Shown: positions 8,439 to 17,025 of the stretch, piece by piece
Layout: the number at the start of each line of letters is the position of its first letter
Position numbering within the stretch: position 1 is the stretch's first letter
NCBI GenBank assembly: GCA_964650695.1
Contig: CAZYVA010000001.1
Coordinates: 1-64,000 of the forward strand
Source of the DNA: CAZYVA01 sp964650695
GTDB taxonomy: Bacteria; Bacillota; Clostridia; Lachnospirales; Lachnospiraceae
DNA: 64,000 nucleotides
Direction: 5' to 3'
The notes under the pieces: model-generated
Database searches by the model: none
The model's input: only the letters and a program-made list of their open reading frames with translations
Told to the model about the DNA's origin: nothing
Made by a program: the position numbers and the translations under genes

Positions 8439-9220
8439 CACAATTCCACCTCCGCCGCCGGGAAAACAGGCCCGTCTTTGCAGATCCGCCGGTTATTCAC
8501 ATGGCTGTGGGCATCGATTTCCTTCGTTTTACATACGCACGCAAGACATGCGCCGATTCCGCAGGCCATTCGTTCCTCCAGGGAAATATAGCATTCCGTC
8601 CGCGTTTCCGCTGCGTAAGCCTGGACCGCGCGCAGCATCGGGACAGGACCGCAGGCGTAGATCAAATCCGCCGAGAGCGCGTTTTCCCGGATGGCATCCA
8701 TCACAGTCCCTCTGCTGCCTTTGCTGCCGTCCTCAGTCGCAAAGTATCGTTCACTGTCTGCCGCAAATTCCCCCGCTAAAAACGTATGCGAATCCCGATA
8801 CCCCAAGATGATCTGTTTTTTTTCACAGGGAAGCTGCCTGGAAAGCTCTACAAGCGGCGGTATCCCGATCCCTCCGCCAATCAAAAAGACCCGTTTCCCC
8901 GCCGCTTTTTCCAGGGGGAATCCATTCCCCAGCGGGCCAAGGGCTGGTATCGTATCTCCTGCGCGCTTTCTGGAAAACATCTCCGTACCGGTATGCTCCC
9001 CTGTTACCCGGTAGACCAGACGCAGCGCCCCCTTTTCCCGATGGATCTCACAAATGCTGACCGGCCTTGGGAGCAGCTTGCTTCCATCATCGGTATATAA
9101 AGAGAGAAACTGCCCCGGCGACGCCATCCCGGCGGCGCGTGTCTGTATCCACATGCTGTAGATCCCTTCTGCCAGCATCTCCTGTGATAAAACAACCGCC
9201 TGTTCTTTACACCGACCCAT
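8438..9220 (-). CDS. pyrK: Dihydroorotate dehydrogenase B, electron transfer subunit
   Basis: PyrK carries FAD and a [2Fe-2S] cluster and links dihydroorotate oxidation to NAD+. The 260-residue product shows the FAD-binding RPVSICEI (residues 52-59), the NAD-binding GGGIGIPPL (115-123) and the cluster cysteines at 220, 225, 228 and 247 in CGIGACLACVC and RRICKDG. The start at MGRCKEQ overlaps the end of pyrF by 14 bases and has GGAG 6 bases upstream; an upstream in-frame ATG at 9244 lacks a comparable ribosome site. Tight coupling with pyrF and pyrD shows one transcription unit. Confidence 0.95.
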   Translation of the reverse strand: MGRCKEQAVVLSQEMLAEGIYSMWIQTRAAGMASPGQFLSLYTDDGSKLLPRPVSICEIHREKGALRLVYRVTGEHTGTEMFSRKRAGDTIPALGPLGNGFPLEKAAGKRVFLIGGGIGIPPLVELSRQLPCEKKQIILGYRDSHTFLAGEFAADSERYFATEDGSKGSRGTVMDAIRENALSADLIYACGPVPMLRAVQAYAAETRTECYISLEERMACGIGACLACVCKTKEIDAHSHVNNRRICKDGPVFPAAEVEL

Positions 9221-10169
9221 TGTAATCTCCGTCTCCATCCTCATGTCTGGCTTCTAATGCCCTCCGGATATCCGCGATCATCGCTTCCACAGCCAAGCGC
9301 GAAGCTTCCCCGAAATGTTCCTCCCCGTACTTTGCATAGGCTTCCTGCCGGTACGCGGTAATGATCCCGCGGGAAGAATTGATGACCGCGCCCAATCCAT
9401 CCTCGTTAAAGAATGGCGCCAGATCCGCCCCTCTGCCTCCCTGCGCACCGTACCCCGGCACAAGGATATAGGCTTTCGGCATGATTTTCCGCAAGGCTTT
9501 CCCTTGCTCCGGGTAAGTCGCGCCCACGACAGCCCCTACATAGCTGTAGGAATCACCCATCAGCCCATCGCCCCACTCTGCCACTTTTTCCGCAACCAGT
9601 TCATAAAGTGGCCGTCCGGATATCTTCCGATCCTGAAATTCCCCGCTGGACGGGTTGGAAGTCTTCACCAGCACGAAGATCCCTTTTTTTTCTTCCCTAC
9701 AGACGTTTACAAACGGCTTTATGCCATCCGAGCCAAGATACGGGTTCACTGTCACAAAATCCTCGTCAAACGGCTTATAGCTTTTGCTCCCTACGCGCAC
9801 CTGTCCAAGGTGCCCCGCCGCATACGCCGCGGATGTAGAACCGATATCCCCGCGCTTGATATCCCCGATCACAAGCAAGCCTTTTCCCTTGCAGTAATCC
9901 ACCGTCTTTTGGAACGCCAGAAGCCCCGGGATCCCAAACTGCTCATACATGGCAATCTGCGGCTTGACCGCCGGAATCAAGTCATAGATATGATCCACGA
10001 TCTCTTTATTGAACTGCCAGACGGCTTCCGCCGCACCCTCCAGCGTCTCCCCGTATTCCGCAAATGCTTTTCTGCGGACATGCTGCGGCACGTAGTCCAG
10101 CATCGGGTCCAGCCCTACGACGACCGGGGCGCCTGTCTTTTGGATCTTTTCCACCAATCTATGGATCAT
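9207..10169 (-). CDS. pyrF: Orotidine 5'-phosphate decarboxylase (type 2)
   Basis: PyrF makes UMP from OMP, the last step of de novo UMP synthesis. The 320-residue length and sequence fit the long type 2 subgroup. The catalytic motif is GDIKRGDIGSTSAAYA (from about residue 97), preceded by VVVGLDPMLDYVP at the amino end and followed by VGAVVGATYPEQ and LVPGYGAQGG, which build the phosphate site. It begins 3 bases after the pyrC stop, and its AGGAGG lies inside the end of pyrC, so the two are translationally close. No PyrR-type attenuator was seen ahead of the cluster. Confidence 0.95.
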   Translation of the reverse strand: MIHRLVEKIQKTGAPVVVGLDPMLDYVPQHVRRKAFAEYGETLEGAAEAVWQFNKEIVDHIYDLIPAVKPQIAMYEQFGIPGLLAFQKTVDYCKGKGLLVIGDIKRGDIGSTSAAYAAGHLGQVRVGSKSYKPFDEDFVTVNPYLGSDGIKPFVNVCREEKKGIFVLVKTSNPSSGEFQDRKISGRPLYELVAEKVAEWGDGLMGDSYSYVGAVVGATYPEQGKALRKIMPKAYILVPGYGAQGGRGADLAPFFNEDGLGAVINSSRGIITAYRQEAYAKYGEEHFGEASRLAVEAMIADIRRALEARHEDGDGDYNGSV

Positions 10170-10172
10170 CTG

Positions 10173-11468
10173 TTACCTCCTGACAATTTGATTACGCTCA
10201 TAAACGACCCTTCCCCCGGCAATCGTACATACCGTTTCCCCCGTAACCACCATCCCGTCGAACGGGGTATTCGTCCCTTTCGAGGCAAACTTCGTTTTAT
10301 CGATCCGGTATGTCTTTTCCGGGTCAAACACAACGATATCCGCATCCTTCCCCTCCCCGATGCACCCTTTTTGGGCAAGCCCAAGGATCCTCGCGGGGTT
10401 CGCGCTCATCTTTTCTACCATCTGCGTCATCGTCAAAATCCCTGTTTTTACCAAGTGCGTGAACGTGAGCGCCGCGCTTGTCTCCAAACCGACAATCCCG
10501 AATGGCGCCCGCGCCATAGATTGGTTCTTTTCCTCCGGTGCGTGGGGTGCATGGTCCGTGGAGATCACATCCATGACGCCCTCTTTCAGGCCCTTCTTTA
10601 ATGCCTCGGCATCCGCGCGTGTCCGAAGAGGCGGGTTCATCTTCCAATTCCCGTCGTCTTCCGGGATATCGTCGGAGGTCAGGATGAAGTGATGCGGGCA
10701 GACTTCACCGGTCACGGCAAGCCCTTCTTCCTTTGCCGCCCGTACCATCTTCACGCTGTCCGCCGTCGAGCAATGGCATAAATGCAGCCTTGCCCCGGTC
10801 TCCTTTGCAAGCAGGATATCCCTTGCCGCAATGACGTCCTCCACAGCGTTTGTAATCCCCTTTAAACCCAGCCTCTCACAGTTGGCGTCCGCATTCATCA
10901 CGCCGCCCTCTGCCAGCGTGGCGTCCTCGCAGTGGGCCAGGACCAAAAGACCCGCCTTTTTTGCAAGCTTCATGCCCTCGCGGTACAGCAGCGCGTTCAT
11001 CACCGACTTTCCATCCTCGCTGATGGCATGGCAGCCTTCCTTCGCCATTGCTTCGATTTCCGCAAGCTCCTGCCCCATCTGCCCTTTTGTCACGGCACCG
11101 GCCTGGATCACATGAGCAGGAGATTCTTTTTTTGCCCTCCGGTGGATGGCAGCGACTTTCTCTCCGGTATCGATGACCGGTTTCGTATTCGGCATCGCGC
11201 ATACGGTTGTCACGCCGCCCCTCACCGCGGCCCGGCCCCCGGTTTCCAAAGTCTCCTTATATTCCTGCCCTGGATCGCGGAAATGTACATGCATATCGAT
11301 CAGTCCCGGCATCACATAACACCCTTTTGCGTCAATGACCCGGTCCGCCGTGGCCTCTATCCGTCCAGACACGTTCTCAATCCGCCCGTTTTCCACTAAA
11401 ACATCAAAATCCCCGTCCCTGCCAGAGGCCGGGTCAACCACATGCCCGTGCCGGATTAAAATCCTCAT
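10173..11468 (-). CDS. pyrC: Dihydroorotase (class I)
   Basis: The 431-residue enzyme closes carbamoyl-aspartate to dihydroorotate. The zinc ligands begin with HxH at residues 60 and 62 in PGLIDMHVHFRDPGQEYKET, typical of class I dihydroorotases, and later metal and substrate motifs include LAHCED, HLCHCS and ISTDHAPH. The start was set at MRILIRHG, which has AGGAGG 10 bases upstream; the open frame extends 23 codons further but without family resemblance. It is the first gene of the pyr unit and lies 81 bases after ctpA, so readthrough from the cell-wall genes is possible. Confidence 0.95.
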   Translation of the reverse strand: MRILIRHGHVVDPASGRDGDFDVLVENGRIENVSGRIEATADRVIDAKGCYVMPGLIDMHVHFRDPGQEYKETLETGGRAAVRGGVTTVCAMPNTKPVIDTGEKVAAIHRRAKKESPAHVIQAGAVTKGQMGQELAEIEAMAKEGCHAISEDGKSVMNALLYREGMKLAKKAGLLVLAHCEDATLAEGGVMNADANCERLGLKGITNAVEDVIAARDILLAKETGARLHLCHCSTADSVKMVRAAKEEGLAVTGEVCPHHFILTSDDIPEDDGNWKMNPPLRTRADAEALKKGLKEGVMDVISTDHAPHAPEEKNQSMARAPFGIVGLETSAALTFTHLVKTGILTMTQMVEKMSANPARILGLAQKGCIGEGKDADIVVFDPEKTYRIDKTKFASKGTNTPFDGMVVTGETVCTIAGGRVVYERNQIVRR

Positions 11469-11549
11469 CTTCCATAACCCTCCTGAACCCTCCTGGGAAC
11501 TGTCTGAAAACCACTTGCACAGATGGCGGAAAAGCAAGTAACCCCCGCA

Positions 11550-12722
11550 CTACAATTCTTTCTTCAATTCCTTGACCGCCGTATCCATCTGGTTGTCCGC
11601 GTCCGGGTCTTCTGCGTCCGCTTCATACGCCACTTTCACATCCGGGGTGATCCCCTCCCCATTGATATTCCTTCCCTTTGGGGTAAAATACTCTGCAATG
11701 GTCAGCTTCAGGCACGTATTGTCCTCCAGGTCAAAGACCTGCTGCACAACGCCTTTCCCGTAAGTCTGCGTCCCGATGATTTTGCCCAGCCCGTAATCCT
11801 GGATAGCCCCGGCGTAAATCTCGGATGCGCTTGCACTGTTTCCATCCACAAGCACAACCATGGGTTTTGTGAACTGGTTTTCCTCATCGGAAGTCATCTC
11901 CTGCCGTTCGCCGTTTTTATCTTCGGTATAGACGATCAGCCCATCCGGCAGCATCAGATCCAGTATATCGCAGACCGTCATCAGGTTGCCTCCGGGGTTC
12001 CCACGCAAATCCACGATCAGCCCCTCCATCCCCTGTCCTTCCAGTTCATCCAGGGCATCCACGTACTGGTCGTAAGTCACGGAATCAAACTCGCTGACGG
12101 TCAGGCAGCCGATCCCATCATCCAGCATTTTGGCCGAAACCGTCTCGATCACCACTGTATCACGGACAGCCGTTACTTCCACCTCTTCATTCTTTTGTCC
12201 GCGGAGCAGGGTCATCTTTACCTCCGTCCCCCCTTCTCCCCGGATATTGGAGACGACCTCTGATAAGTCCTGCCCTGTGACCTCCTCGCCCTCTACTTTA
12301 TAAAGGATATCTTCATCCAGCATACCTGCTTTCATCGCCGGCGAGTCTTCGTAAACATGAAGGATGGTGATCACGCCTGTGTCCTTGTTCTGGGTAAGCA
12401 CCGCTCCAATCCCCTTGTACTCCCCTTGCGTCGTTTCCATCAAGGATTGTGTGTTTTCTTCATCATAGTAAACCGAATACGGGTCGTCCAGCCCGCTGAT
12501 ATAGCCCTCGTAAATCCCCTGCTCCAGCGCATCCGCATCGACTTCCCCCAGATAGGATTCATCGATCAGGGCGCGGAGCTTCTCCAGCTTTTCTTCCGTT
12601 TTGCCCGCAACCACAGTGGAAGCGCCTGGCCGCAAAACAGCGCAGGATACCAGGCTTCCCACTGCCAACATAGCAAAGGCGCCGCACAGCGCCCCTTTGA
12701 AAAATGATTTTTTACTTCCCAT
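11550..12722 (-). CDS. C-terminal processing peptidase, S41 family
   Basis: This 390-residue CtpA/CtpB-like serine protease starts with an N-terminal membrane anchor; a cysteine in VGSLVSC resembles a lipobox but is not a perfect one. A PDZ domain spans about residues 100-175 (SPAMKAGMLDEDILYKVEGEEV). The catalytic Ser-Lys pair is Ser298 in NSASASEI and Lys323 in TYGKGVVQ, 25 residues apart as in known CtpB. The stretch IVDLRGNPGGNL is also characteristic. It follows the M23 hydrolase gene by 51 bases. Family members trim exported proteins and in other bacteria control murein hydrolases, which fits its place beside FtsEX and an M23 protein. Confidence 0.92.
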   Translation of the reverse strand: MGSKKSFFKGALCGAFAMLAVGSLVSCAVLRPGASTVVAGKTEEKLEKLRALIDESYLGEVDADALEQGIYEGYISGLDDPYSVYYDEENTQSLMETTQGEYKGIGAVLTQNKDTGVITILHVYEDSPAMKAGMLDEDILYKVEGEEVTGQDLSEVVSNIRGEGGTEVKMTLLRGQKNEEVEVTAVRDTVVIETVSAKMLDDGIGCLTVSEFDSVTYDQYVDALDELEGQGMEGLIVDLRGNPGGNLMTVCDILDLMLPDGLIVYTEDKNGERQEMTSDEENQFTKPMVVLVDGNSASASEIYAGAIQDYGLGKIIGTQTYGKGVVQQVFDLEDNTCLKLTIAEYFTPKGRNINGEGITPDVKVAYEADAEDPDADNQMDTAVKELKKEL

Positions 12723-12773
12723 ACTGCCCTCTTCACTCCAACAAACGGTCCGGTGCGATCCCTTCCGCCTGCG

Positions 12774-13955
12774 TTACAGATACGTCAACGGATTCACCGG
12801 CGTCCCATTCACCATAACCTGGAAATGCAGATGCGGCCCCGTAGAATTCCCCGTACTCCCAACCGCTGCTACATTCTGTCCTTTTTCCACCTTCTGCCCA
12901 GCGCTCACGTAAATCTTGCTACAATGCATGTAATAAGTCGCTAATCCGTTCCCATGGTTGATCACCAGAAGATTGCCGGCATTCCCGCTGTAGCCCGCGC
13001 TGGTTACGGTGCCGGATGCCGCCGCATAGATCGGAGTCCCGGACGGCGCTGCAAAATCCACGCCCTTATGGTTGGTGCTGGCTCCCGCAGTGGGCGCCGT
13101 CCGATAGCCAAAGGTACTGGATATCCGCGTGTATCCCGGACAGGGATGGGTGAACGTCCCATTCCCGCTGACTACGGACGCACCAGCCTCCGTGCTTTGT
13201 GCGGCAGCGGCAGCGGCAGCAGCCGCAGCCTCCGCTTTCTTCCTCGCCGCCTCCTCCGCTGCTTCCTTCGCCGCCTCCAGCTCTTCCAGCTTCTCCGCGT
13301 TCGCTTCGATATCTTCTTTTAAACCGGCAATCTCGTCCACCCTTGTATCATAAAGGGCCTGTACCTCCGCTTGCTTTGCGATCAAGTCATCCTGCATACC
13401 CTCAAGCTCCGCCTGCTCCCGCTCCAGCGCCGCTTCCTGCTCTTGGACCTGGTCTACAATGTCCTGGTATTTCGCAAGCATATCCCGGTCATAATCGGAG
13501 ATCGAACTGATATATTCGGTTTTATTCAGGAAATCACTCAAATCTTTTGAGTTGCACAGAATTTCCACAAACTGGGCGTTCCCGTTTTCGTACATGTATT
13601 TGATCCGCTTTTTCATGCTCTCGTACTGGTCGTTTTCGTCCACCTGCGCTAAAATCAGCTCTTCCTCTTTTTCACTGATCTCCTCTTCTTTATCCTGTAT
13701 CTTTTTTTCCGTTTCCGCTACTTCCGCCAAGAGCGAATCCAGCTTGCCGGAAAGCTCCTTTTTTTCCTTTTCCGCCTCATCTTTCTGCTCTTTCAGCTCT
13801 TTCCCCTCTTTTTTAGCGTCGCTGATCCCCTCTTCGGCTTCCTCTATCTTTGCGTCCAAATCTTCATCTTCTGCATCAGCAGCCCGTACCTCCCCTGCCA
13901 GCCCTATACAGAATATGCATACCATCAAAAAACTGATGACCTTCTTTCCCCACAT
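12774..13955 (-). CDS. Secreted coiled-coil murein hydrolase, M23 (EnvC/PcsB/CwlO-like layout)
   Basis: The 393-residue product has a signal peptide (SFLMVCIFCIGLAGEVRAADA), a long charged coiled coil from about residue 30 to 240, an alanine-rich linker and a C-terminal LytM/M23 domain. The zinc motifs are intact: NHKGVDFAAPSG (H and D), YYMHCS and HLHF. It should therefore be an active peptidoglycan endopeptidase and not a degenerate EnvC activator. It lies downstream of ftsEX on the same strand. FtsEX in other bacteria pulls on such coiled-coil partners across the membrane to turn on septal hydrolysis, so this is the probable FtsEX effector. Confidence 0.92.
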   Translation of the reverse strand: MWGKKVISFLMVCIFCIGLAGEVRAADAEDEDLDAKIEEAEEGISDAKKEGKELKEQKDEAEKEKKELSGKLDSLLAEVAETEKKIQDKEEEISEKEEELILAQVDENDQYESMKKRIKYMYENGNAQFVEILCNSKDLSDFLNKTEYISSISDYDRDMLAKYQDIVDQVQEQEAALEREQAELEGMQDDLIAKQAEVQALYDTRVDEIAGLKEDIEANAEKLEELEAAKEAAEEAARKKAEAAAAAAAAAAQSTEAGASVVSGNGTFTHPCPGYTRISSTFGYRTAPTAGASTNHKGVDFAAPSGTPIYAAASGTVTSAGYSGNAGNLLVINHGNGLATYYMHCSKIYVSAGQKVEKGQNVAAVGSTGNSTGPHLHFQVMVNGTPVNPLTYL

Positions 13956-14059
13956 CTTATACTCCCCTTACTATGAACTTGTCGATGCGTTACCGATACC
14001 TTAAAACTATACTATGATGGCCTTGCGGAATCCGTGAACCCCTTCCTGCGATGGCCGCC

Positions 14060-14968
14060 CTATACCCGTAAATGCTTGCGGATCGTGAAGAAACTCCCGA
14101 TAAAACCGATGCCAATCCCCAGCGCAAGCCCTATCGGAAGAAGTGTCCGGTAAATCGTCGTCACAGGCAAAAATTCCACGATGTTTTTCAGGAGGCTGAA
14201 CTTCGTCATGATATAAGACACCGCTTTATCATACATAAAATACAGAAGCACCAGCGGGATCAACGCCCCCAAAAATCCGATGACCAGCCCTTCTATCACA
14301 AACGGCGCACGGACAAACCCATCCTTGGCCCCGATATATTTCATGATCGCGATCTCCTCCCGCCGGACCGTGATGCCCATCGTGACCGTGTTACTGATCA
14401 GGAAAACGGACACGACCAGAAGGATCACGATAATGACTGCCGATACATAGTAGACCAGCTTGTTCACGCTGGTTAATGTCTTTGCGACCACATCCGATTT
14501 ATTGACCATCCGTACCCCGTCCAGGCTCTCCGCGTAGGCAACGACCTCCTTCTGCTTGGATACGTCTTCCATGTAAACCTCATAGTTGTCGGAATTTGCC
14601 AACGGATTGTCGTTCTTAAAGCCTTCCGCCGCATCCTTGGACTCTCCGAAATAGTCGTCCTGGAAACTCTCCCATGCCTCCTCCGCGCTGACGTAGGTCA
14701 CTTCCAGGACGCCGTCCTTCTGCTTCAGGGCTTCCCCGATCGCATCCTTCTGTTCCTGCGTTGCGTCCTCGTTGAAAAAAACGGTGATTGCCACCCCTTC
14801 CTCTGCTTTTTCCACGATATAGCTGAAATTCGTGACAATCGAAAAAAACAGGCCGAACAGGAAAATACACGCTACCATCGTAGCGATAGACGCAAGAGAA
14901 AACATCTTGTTCCTCCCGATGTTCTTAAACCCTTGTTTCATCGAATACCCTACCGTACTGATTCTCAT
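14060..14968 (-). CDS. ftsX: Cell division ABC transporter permease FtsX
   Basis: FtsX is the membrane half of the FtsEX complex, which relays ATP hydrolysis by FtsE to extracellular hydrolases at the division site. The 302-residue protein has the expected four membrane segments: one near residues 22-43, an extracellular domain of about 120 residues (AEEGVAITVFFNEDATQEQK onward), then three segments in the C-terminal half with ITVRREEIAIMKYIGAKDGFVRAPF (conserved core RREEIAIMKYIGA). Its start codon overlaps the ftsE stop (TAATG), so the two are translationally coupled. Confidence 0.95.
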   Translation of the reverse strand: MRISTVGYSMKQGFKNIGRNKMFSLASIATMVACIFLFGLFFSIVTNFSYIVEKAEEGVAITVFFNEDATQEQKDAIGEALKQKDGVLEVTYVSAEEAWESFQDDYFGESKDAAEGFKNDNPLANSDNYEVYMEDVSKQKEVVAYAESLDGVRMVNKSDVVAKTLTSVNKLVYYVSAVIIVILLVVSVFLISNTVTMGITVRREEIAIMKYIGAKDGFVRAPFVIEGLVIGFLGALIPLVLLYFMYDKAVSYIMTKFSLLKNIVEFLPVTTIYRTLLPIGLALGIGIGFIGSFFTIRKHLRV

Positions 14969-15645
14969 TAGTTATACCCACCTTTTTTCTCGTCGCTTAC
15001 AATCACACCTTTTTTCATTGTAACGACACGTTTTTTCATTTCGTTGACAATTTCCTGGTTGTGCGTCACTACAAGGACCGTCGTCCCACGGTCGTTGGCC
15101 TCTTCCAAAAGCTTCATGATCTCCCATGAATTGGTCGGGTCCAGGTTTCCCGTCGGCTCGTCTGCCAGAAGGATCGCCGGTTCATTCACGATCGCCCTCG
15201 CGATCGCCACCCGCTGCTGCTCCCCGCCGGACAATTCTTTCGGATATGCCTTGTACTTTTGCGCCAGCCCAACAAGAGACAAGGCTGCCGGCACTTTCTT
15301 ACGGATGATCCGCGGCGAGATCTCCGTAACCCTCTGCGCGAATGCAATGTTCTCATAGATATTCCGGTCTTTTAAAAGCCGGAAATCCTGAAAAACAACC
15401 CCCAGGTTCCTACGGTACATCGGGATCCGCCGGTGACGCATCCTGCCCAGGTTCTGCCCGTTCACAATAATCGTGCCGGACGTGGGCTCCAGCTCCTTCA
15501 TGATCAGATGGATCAGGGTCGATTTCCCGGAACCGCTGTCCCCTACAATAAACACAAACTCGCCTTTTTCCACGTTCAGGTTGACTCCGTTCAAAGCAGG
15601 GACGCCTTTCGTGTATTCCTTTGTCACCTCATTTAATTCAATCAT
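14968..15645 (-). CDS. ftsE: Cell division ATP-binding protein FtsE
   Basis: The 225-residue ABC ATPase has Walker A GDSGSGKST, signature LSGGEQQRVAIARA, Walker B ILLADEPTGNLD and the H-loop VVTHN. The amino end MIELNEVTKEYTKGVPALNG is typical of FtsE and unlike the longer drug-export ATPases. It pairs with ftsX directly downstream. A second FtsE-like ATPase lies at about 62 kb without an FtsX; this copy, with its cognate permease, is the canonical one. Confidence 0.96.
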   Translation of the reverse strand: MIELNEVTKEYTKGVPALNGVNLNVEKGEFVFIVGDSGSGKSTLIHLIMKELEPTSGTIIVNGQNLGRMRHRRIPMYRRNLGVVFQDFRLLKDRNIYENIAFAQRVTEISPRIIRKKVPAALSLVGLAQKYKAYPKELSGGEQQRVAIARAIVNEPAILLADEPTGNLDPTNSWEIMKLLEEANDRGTTVLVVTHNQEIVNEMKKRVVTMKKGVIVSDEKKGGYN

Positions 15646-15699
15646 ACACTCCTCCTGATTGATCCATGCGCCGCGATCTGGCTGCGCCGGACCAACACA

Positions 15700-16788
15700 T
15701 CAATACTCTTCTGCCTCCATATACTTCATATATTTCACAACCATCAGCGCGATCTTGAATATGATCGCATCCTCGAACACCCGAAGGTCAAGCCCGGTGC
15801 CCTTCTGCAGCTTATCCAGCCGGTAGACCAGCGTATTGCGGTGGATGTAGAGCTGCCTGGAAGTCTCGGACACATTCAGGTTGTTCTCAAAAAATTTATT
15901 GATCGTCGTCAATGTCTCTTCATCAAAATCATCCGGCGACTTCCCGTCAAAAATCTCCCGGATAAACATTTTACACAGAGGGATGGGAAGCTGGTAAATC
16001 AGGCGGCCGATCCCAAGCGTGCTGTACGCGATCACTTTCTTTTCCCCGAAAAAGATCTTGCCGACGTCCAGCGCAAGCTTCGCTTCTTTGTAGGATTTGG
16101 AAACCTCCTTGATGTCATGGACGACTGTGCCGTAGGCGACCAGGACATCCCCTTCCCCGCTGCTTATCATGAAGTCGTAAAACTGCTGCGCCGCCCGTTC
16201 CATCTCCGCGTGGCCGTCCGCATCCCCCAGCTCTTTGATGACAATGATGTTCCGTTCGTCTACAGCCGTCACGAAATCCTTTTCCTTGCTCCCGAAAGCC
16301 GTGCGCATGTTATCTAAAGCTGTGCTGTCCTTTTCATGGTTCGTCTCAATAATAAAGACCACCCGCCGCGCCTCTGTGTCAATATGCAGTTTCTTGGCGC
16401 GGTTATAAATATCCACCAGAAGCAGGTTGTCCAGGAGAAGGTTTTTCATAAAGTTGTCCTTGTCAAACCGCTCCTTGTATGCCACCAACAGGCCCTGGAT
16501 CTGGAAAGCTGCCATCTTGCCTATCATATAAACATCATCGCTGCCGCCGTTCGCCAGCAGTATGTATTCCAGGCGGTGTTCATCAAAAACCTTAAAAAAC
16601 TGGTCGCCCCGCACCACCTGGCTGTCCGCAGGAGAATTCACAAAAGACGCTACTTCTTCTTCATAGTTTTTCTGTTCCGCGAAAGTACTTGCCAGAGGTT
16701 TGCCGTCGGTATCCATCACGCAGAAATCAATCCTCGCGATCGCTTTCAGTCCTTCGATGGTATTTTGAAGTATTTGATTAGATATCAT
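15700..16788 (-). CDS. CdaR/PucR-type helix-turn-helix regulator upstream of ftsEX
   Basis: This 362-residue protein has an N-terminal sensing region (FCVMDTDGKPLASTF, a CdaR-like/PAS-like start), a central region with EVSKSYKEAKLALDVG typical of the CdaR GGDEF-like linker, and a C-terminal PucR helix-turn-helix with YIHRNTLVYRLDKLQKGTGL. The start has GGAGG upstream. It is 54 bases before ftsE and co-oriented, so it may be cotranscribed and could control the division and cell-wall genes behind it. It resembles the regulator at 6-7.5 kb in the DNA-binding part only. The inducer is not known. Confidence 0.82.
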   Translation of the reverse strand: MISNQILQNTIEGLKAIARIDFCVMDTDGKPLASTFAEQKNYEEEVASFVNSPADSQVVRGDQFFKVFDEHRLEYILLANGGSDDVYMIGKMAAFQIQGLLVAYKERFDKDNFMKNLLLDNLLLVDIYNRAKKLHIDTEARRVVFIIETNHEKDSTALDNMRTAFGSKEKDFVTAVDERNIIVIKELGDADGHAEMERAAQQFYDFMISSGEGDVLVAYGTVVHDIKEVSKSYKEAKLALDVGKIFFGEKKVIAYSTLGIGRLIYQLPIPLCKMFIREIFDGKSPDDFDEETLTTINKFFENNLNVSETSRQLYIHRNTLVYRLDKLQKGTGLDLRVFEDAIIFKIALMVVKYMKYMEAEEY

Positions 16789-16902
16789 ATTGCATTTCCT
16801 CCATTGATTTCAATATACATTTTCCACAACAAAAACCGCCCTTTTCCCTGAAGAAAATGCATTCATGTTTTCTATATTAATATATTTCGACAAAAAAAGA
16901 AA

Positions 16903-16934
16903 GAGGAAATAGACGTTTTTTTGTTTATTTCCTC
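16903..16934 (-). terminator. Intrinsic terminator after the WecG/TagA-like gene
   Basis: A perfect 9-bp inverted repeat, GAGGAAATA / TATTTCCTC, with a 14-base loop is followed on the minus strand by TTTCTTTTTTT. It lies about 90 bases after the stop codon at 17026 and separates this gene from the CdaR-like-ftsEX unit. Confidence 0.8.
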
Positions 16935-17025
16935 AATTCATGCACCCAAAACCCGATTTTTTGAAATGTGCATAGTGAACAAACAAATTCCTTAAGATTT
17001 TCTTAGGAATGGCAAAACCCGCCCC

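Noticed and set aside
9315..10601. Long plus-strand open frame (428 codons) across pyrF and pyrC
   Set aside because: It is the antisense of two certain genes, has no ribosome site and encodes an improbable His/Arg/Pro-rich protein.
11469..11549. PyrR-type attenuator before pyrC
   Set aside because: The gap is only 81 bases and holds one 6-bp inverted repeat; there is no anti-antiterminator arrangement or U-tract.
14030..14062. Another copy of the dispersed element after ftsX
   Set aside because: Short matches (CCGTGAA, GGCCGCCC) are present, but they do not pair in the same way and partly overlap the ftsX 3' end.
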